This document shows positions 60,936 to 64,000 of a DNA stretch of 64,000 bases, piece after piece. Origin of the DNA: Promethearchaeati archaeon. GTDB taxonomy: Archaea > Asgardarchaeota > Heimdallarchaeia > Heimdallarchaeales > Heimdallarchaeaceae. The position numbers and the translations under genes were made by a program. Positions within the stretch are counted from its first letter, which is position 1. Every line of letters starts with the position of its first letter. The notes under the pieces are model-generated. The model did not search any database and was not told where the DNA came from. It saw only the letters and a program-made list of their open reading frames with translations. The stretch covers positions 156,551 through 220,550 of the forward strand of contig JABLTJ010000007.1 in NCBI GenBank assembly GCA_013166775.1. Reading direction: 5' to 3'.

Positions 60936-61694
60936 CTAATCTTTATTCCTAATCTTATCAAGAATTTTCTTTACTTCGTTAGAAGAAACATCATACCAAT
61001 CTTTATACGCATCTGCTACAGCAAAAGGATATTTCGTTCTAACATTCAAACAGATAATTTTATCAGCTAAACTCTCAATTCGTTTAAGAGAGTCCAATGG
61101 TGCGGTAGGAACGGCAATTATTATCTTCTCAGCTCCCATTTCTTTTAACCAAGTAGCTCCAGCAATCATTGAAAATCCTGAAGCAATTCCATCATCAATA
61201 ATCAAAGCTATTTTATCACTGACATTATAATCAGAAAGCTCATAGTAATGCTTCCTTTCTTCAATAGCAATCATTGCATCACTAACTTTTCTTTCAACGT
61301 TTTTTTCACCAATGCTATAAGAATTGATTAGTTCTTGGTTGAAAAAGACATTTCCATCTGGAGTGACAGCACCCATCCCTGCTTCTTGAGTCCAAGGAAC
61401 ATGAACTTTTCGGATAAGAAGAAGATTGAATTCTTTAGGTTGATAATGGTAATAGAGTGGTTCAGATATAGGAATACCTCCATTGGGAATTGCTAACATA
61501 ATATCAATAATTTCTTTCTCAAGGAAACAAACTAGCTGATTTCCAGCTTCTTCTCGTGATTCAAACAAATGATATTTGTTCCTATATGCTTCATTTTCAA
61601 TAATCACAAGATAACAATCGTATATGAGTAAATTAATTTTGTTAAGATTGAATAACAATCTGCTGTTGCAGGAATTGATGAAAAATCTCCGCAT
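60936..61694 (-). CDS. Phosphoribosyltransferase-domain protein
   Basis: Up to 252 residues. The PRPP-binding signature is ALIIDDGIASGFSMIAGATW, near residue 160, followed by GAEKIIIAVPTAPLDSLKRI. The N-terminal core starts at YHLFESREEAGNQLVCFL, with IMLAIPNGGIPISEPL. The first 30 residues are not typical of the family, so the true start may be the GTG at 61607. Similar proteins are found alone or fused to alpha/beta hydrolases; their substrate is unknown. It is divergent from the surface-protein genes. Confidence 0.82.
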   Translation of the reverse strand: MRRFFINSCNSRLLFNLNKINLLIYDCYLVIIENEAYRNKYHLFESREEAGNQLVCFLEKEIIDIMLAIPNGGIPISEPLYYHYQPKEFNLLLIRKVHVPWTQEAGMGAVTPDGNVFFNQELINSYSIGEKNVERKVSDAMIAIEERKHYYELSDYNVSDKIALIIDDGIASGFSMIAGATWLKEMGAEKIIIAVPTAPLDSLKRIESLADKIICLNVRTKYPFAVADAYKDWYDVSSNEVKKILDKIRNKD

Positions 61695-61874
61695 AATAAC
61701 TATTGCTTAAAAAGTAGAAATCAAAAAAATACAGATTTTTTTGGTGTTAAACCAAATAAGTATACTTTTTTTACCAAATAATTTATTAATAAGAATTCTA
61801 TAATATTTTAATTTAAAAATGGAGGTATTAGAAATTAGACAAAACAAAATATTCTAGTTTCGTTTTTATTTATA

Positions 61875-62663
61875 TTGATTTTTGTTTTATCAATAAATTA
61901 TCAAATCAGATTAAAAGCTGTAACAATTGATGATTTTAGCTATTCTAATAAACTGACAATAGGTACTGAGTTATCTTGGAAATTAACGACATTCTCTGTT
62001 GAACCAGAGGAATCCAAAGAAGAATATAGATTTGTTATAAAAGAAGGACAGAATATGATAGAAGGAGATATTTTCAAAGTTAAAATCTTACAAAATTTAA
62101 ATAATCTGAATCTGGATAATAGCAGGTCTCTATATAGTACTGATTTGCAATGGGGAGAATTTTTTCTGAATAGTGCTTCTTTAGGGAAAAATCCATCAGA
62201 AATAAATTGGTATGGTCCAGCAATAGAGATAGGAATGATTATTAATGTACCAATAATTCCTACAACACTTCAACTTTCAACAGGTGAGAAGAATTACTTT
62301 GATTATCTAGAAGAATACTTTGAAGCTTTATCTGAAGAAGAATCAGAAGGATTTTCAGTAAAAAATGCTGCAAATTCGTTTTCAATGAAACTTAAAATGA
62401 AAGGTGATTTTAGTATTTTTGCTAATGTTCAATTTGAGTCAGAGTTAGAAACCACCTATAATAAAGAATGGGGAGTTCTTTCAAGATATGAATTGAATGA
62501 GAAAATAACTAAAGCTGAAGAAACGATACAAGCAAAAATTGTTTATGAGATTGAAAACAGTGAAATACAGGTTCCTTATAGTTGGATATATAGTTTTGTA
62601 GCTATTTTTATAGCTGGAATAGCTGTTTTAAGTAAGAGGAAGAAAGTATCAAATCTAAAATAA
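61875..62663 (+). CDS. Surface-anchored protein of unknown function, tandem paralogue 1
   Basis: At least 262 residues from a TTG at 61875. In the same frame, upstream bases to 61839 still encode a signal-peptide-like NILVSFLFILIFVLSI. However, no start codon precedes it and a TAG stands at 61836-61838, although GGAGGT at 61821-61826 is a good ribosome site. The start may be non-canonical or damaged. The ectodomain is beta-rich with TTYNKEWGVLSRYELNEKI, and a C-terminal membrane helix ends SKRKKVSNLK. It is paralogous to the next gene along its whole length. Confidence 0.68.
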   Translation: MIFVLSINYQIRLKAVTIDDFSYSNKLTIGTELSWKLTTFSVEPEESKEEYRFVIKEGQNMIEGDIFKVKILQNLNNLNLDNSRSLYSTDLQWGEFFLNSASLGKNPSEINWYGPAIEIGMIINVPIIPTTLQLSTGEKNYFDYLEEYFEALSEEESEGFSVKNAANSFSMKLKMKGDFSIFANVQFESELETTYNKEWGVLSRYELNEKITKAEETIQAKIVYEIENSEIQVPYSWIYSFVAIFIAGIAVLSKRKKVSNLK

Positions 62664-62799
62664 TGCATATTTTCTATTTCTTTCATTTTTTATTCTGAAT
62701 ATATTTCAATGATGAGTTCTTTTATATTCTATTCAATTTTTTTTGCAAAAAGATTATATATTAACTAAAAATTAAAACAATATTTAGCTTCCAGCGGAA

Positions 62800-63615
62800 G
62801 TGGTACCGATACGCAAGAAAAGTATAAAATTGTTATCTCTATTAATAATGATAAGTTTTTGCTCTATTATTAACGATCAGATTTTTGTTAGAGCGCAAAC
62901 AATAGAAAATTTCTCATTTTCGAACAATCTAAAAGGAGGTACTGAACTGGAATGGAAATTATCAAAATATGAAAAAACTATTCCAGGTTCAGAAGAAGGA
63001 CATGGATACAGAATAACTGAAACAAAATACATGTCTGAGGGGGATGTTTTCAAAGTAATACTAGAACAACACTTGAACAACTTTGAATTAGAATTCCTTA
63101 CTAGGTTATATAACACAAATACACAATGGGGTGAATTCTTCCTGAACGATGTATCTCTAGGAAAAAATCCAACTGATATCTTCTGGTTAGGGCTTGATAC
63201 AAATATAGGTGTATTGATAACAGCCCCGATAATTCCAATAATTGTCCAAGAAAGTACTAGTTACTTTGATTATATCGAAAATAACATCACTTATTCACCA
63301 GAAAACGAAATCGAAGGTATAACATTAAAGAATACTGAAAAATCGTTTTCAATGAAATACAGACATCTTTATTCATCATCGATGTCTACAGATGTTTCCA
63401 GTTACCTATTAGAGGTTCTATATAATAAAGAATGGGGAATTTTATCTAAATATTACTTACATGCAGAGACTACAATGAACGAAAAAACTTCAGAAATAAA
63501 AATTCTATATGAAATAGAAAACGAAGATATAAAAGTACCATACAATTGGACTTTTGGGTTTGTAGCTCTATTTGTTACAGGAATAGTTATTTTAATCAAG
63601 AGAAGGAAAAAATAA
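62800..63615 (+). CDS. Surface-anchored protein of unknown function, tandem paralogue 2
   Basis: The 271 residues start at a GTG at 62800, with a signal peptide (KKSIKLLSLLIMISFCSII). They share FSFSNNL.GGTELEWKL, NTQWGEFFLNDVSLGKNPT, LYNKEWGILSKY and a C-terminal helix plus KRRKK with the upstream gene. The two are therefore a diverged tandem duplication. The ectodomain has no recognised fold. A TATA-like GATTATATATTA near 62751-62762 gives it its own promoter. Confidence 0.72.
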   Translation: MVPIRKKSIKLLSLLIMISFCSIINDQIFVRAQTIENFSFSNNLKGGTELEWKLSKYEKTIPGSEEGHGYRITETKYMSEGDVFKVILEQHLNNFELEFLTRLYNTNTQWGEFFLNDVSLGKNPTDIFWLGLDTNIGVLITAPIIPIIVQESTSYFDYIENNITYSPENEIEGITLKNTEKSFSMKYRHLYSSSMSTDVSSYLLEVLYNKEWGILSKYYLHAETTMNEKTSEIKILYEIENEDIKVPYNWTFGFVALFVTGIVILIKRRKK

Positions 63616-63838
63616 AATCTAGAAAAAAAACCTGTTTCTTTCTTTTTCTAATGTACTTTATAATAAGAAAACATGAAAGTTTTAATCTAGGGAAAGAAAA
63701 TATGTCTTGAACAATAGTTTAAAACTCAAAGAATTTCCTTTTGAGATGTTCAGGATATTCATCAGAATAGCTTCTATAACAAATTATTAGAATTTATATA
63801 ATGTTTAAAATCGTCAGATTACGTTTAAGTTTAACAAA

Positions 63839-63848
63839 TATTTAAATA
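63839..63848 (+). promoter_or_regulatory. TATA box of the edge gene
   Basis: TATTTAAATA lies about 50 bases before the ATG at 63893, which allows a leader of around 20 bases containing the GAGGAAGG ribosome site at 63879-63886. The remainder of 63616-63838 shows no gene. Confidence 0.45.
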
Positions 63849-63892
63849 AAGGAATGAGATATTTTTCTAGTTAAACTTGAGGAAGGTTTGTT

Positions 63893-64000
63893 ATGAAAAT
63901 TAATTCATTTGTTGATTGTAAGAAAATCATTGAAGTTAGTTTAAAAGAATTCAATATGTCTATTACAATTCTCATTTCAAAAATTGAGGGATTAGAAAAA
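63893..64000 (+). CDS. Start of an unidentified gene, cut by the window end
   Basis: An ATG preceded by GAGGAAGG opens a frame of 36 codons to the edge (MKINSFVDCKKIIEVSLKEF and onwards). There is no signal peptide. Too little is visible to name a family. The clear ribosome site and TATA box make it a real gene start. Confidence 0.55.
   Translation, partial: MKINSFVDCKKIIEVSLKEFNMSITILISKIEGLEK

Noticed and set aside
1..64000. Possible tRNA or rRNA genes
   Set aside because: Cloverleaf-like GTTCGAAT words, for example near 24840 and 24896, sit in inverted promoter repeats without acceptor or anticodon arms. No GC-rich block typical of stable RNA in an AT-rich archaeon was seen.
1..64000. 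CRISPR array
   Set aside because: No run of regularly spaced identical repeats was found. The beta-helix gene at 37379-38872 shows internal repetition, but it is coding.

Overview
The window is an AT-rich archaeal chromosome segment, densely packed with genes on both strands. Several things point to an Asgard archaeon, and a Heimdallarchaeia-like lineage is my best guess by inference. It has three Rab/Ras-like small GTPases, two membrane-anchored RING-H2-like zinc proteins, many small zinc-ribbon membrane proteins, a probable F420-type luciferase-family oxidoreductase, GH57 glycogen enzymes and archaeal TATA-type promoters. First genes of transcripts mostly start 25-40 nt after a TATA-like box and look leaderless. 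Genes inside operons often carry GGAG/AGGTGA ribosome binding sites. I saw no rRNA, tRNA or CRISPR array.

Layout. 1-3992: an edge metallopeptidase, then a tandem winged-helix regulator divergent from a two-gene ABC exporter. 3989-10517: an SSP411/YyaL protein, two zinc-ribbon proteins, a redox operon (AhpE-type peroxiredoxin, two PrxQ/Bcp peroxiredoxins, nitroreductase), a Rab-like GTPase and a 46-residue membrane protein. 10609-21548: ion transport and energy (SERCA-like Ca2+ ATPase, K+-independent H+-pyrophosphatase, lactate-permease family protein, MFS transporter), with a class V aminotransferase and two more GTPases. 21647-26706: Fpg/MutM glycosylase, small membrane proteins, an amidohydrolase/TetR divergent pair with a clear palindromic operator, and an MNT/HEPN toxin-antitoxin pair. 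26838-32027: a zone of gene decay. It holds a frameshifted secreted metallopeptidase, a RING-like small gene with an internal stop and a frameshifted unknown gene, around an intact but apparently circularly permuted solute-binding protein and an alpha/beta hydrolase.

32139-42569: a THEP1-like NTPase, a lone DhaL-domain protein and a glycogen locus (GalT-like HIT protein, GH57 hydrolase, GlgA, GH57 branching enzyme, and a phosphohexomutase homologue lacking its catalytic motifs), with a surface beta-helix protein. 42559-48930: VKOR, CpXC, AhpD-like, two methyltransferases, a cupin, and the RING/zinc-ribbon membrane cassette. 49053-58959: LLM oxidoreductase, threonine synthase, a large TPR protein, UPF0282 metallo-beta-lactamase fold, membrane proteins, a thioredoxin-fold surface protein, a sugar nucleotidyltransferase and TrmO. 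59106-64000: an MFS exporter, a truncated ABC ATPase remnant, a phosphoribosyltransferase, two tandem paralogous surface proteins and an edge gene.

The most notable signals are: the permuted solute-binding protein; the RING-H2 membrane proteins; the degenerate phosphohexomutase in the glycogen locus; a family of hairpin terminators that looks descended from the 3' end of the pyrophosphatase gene; and the TTCGAA-type operator between the amidohydrolase and TetR genes.
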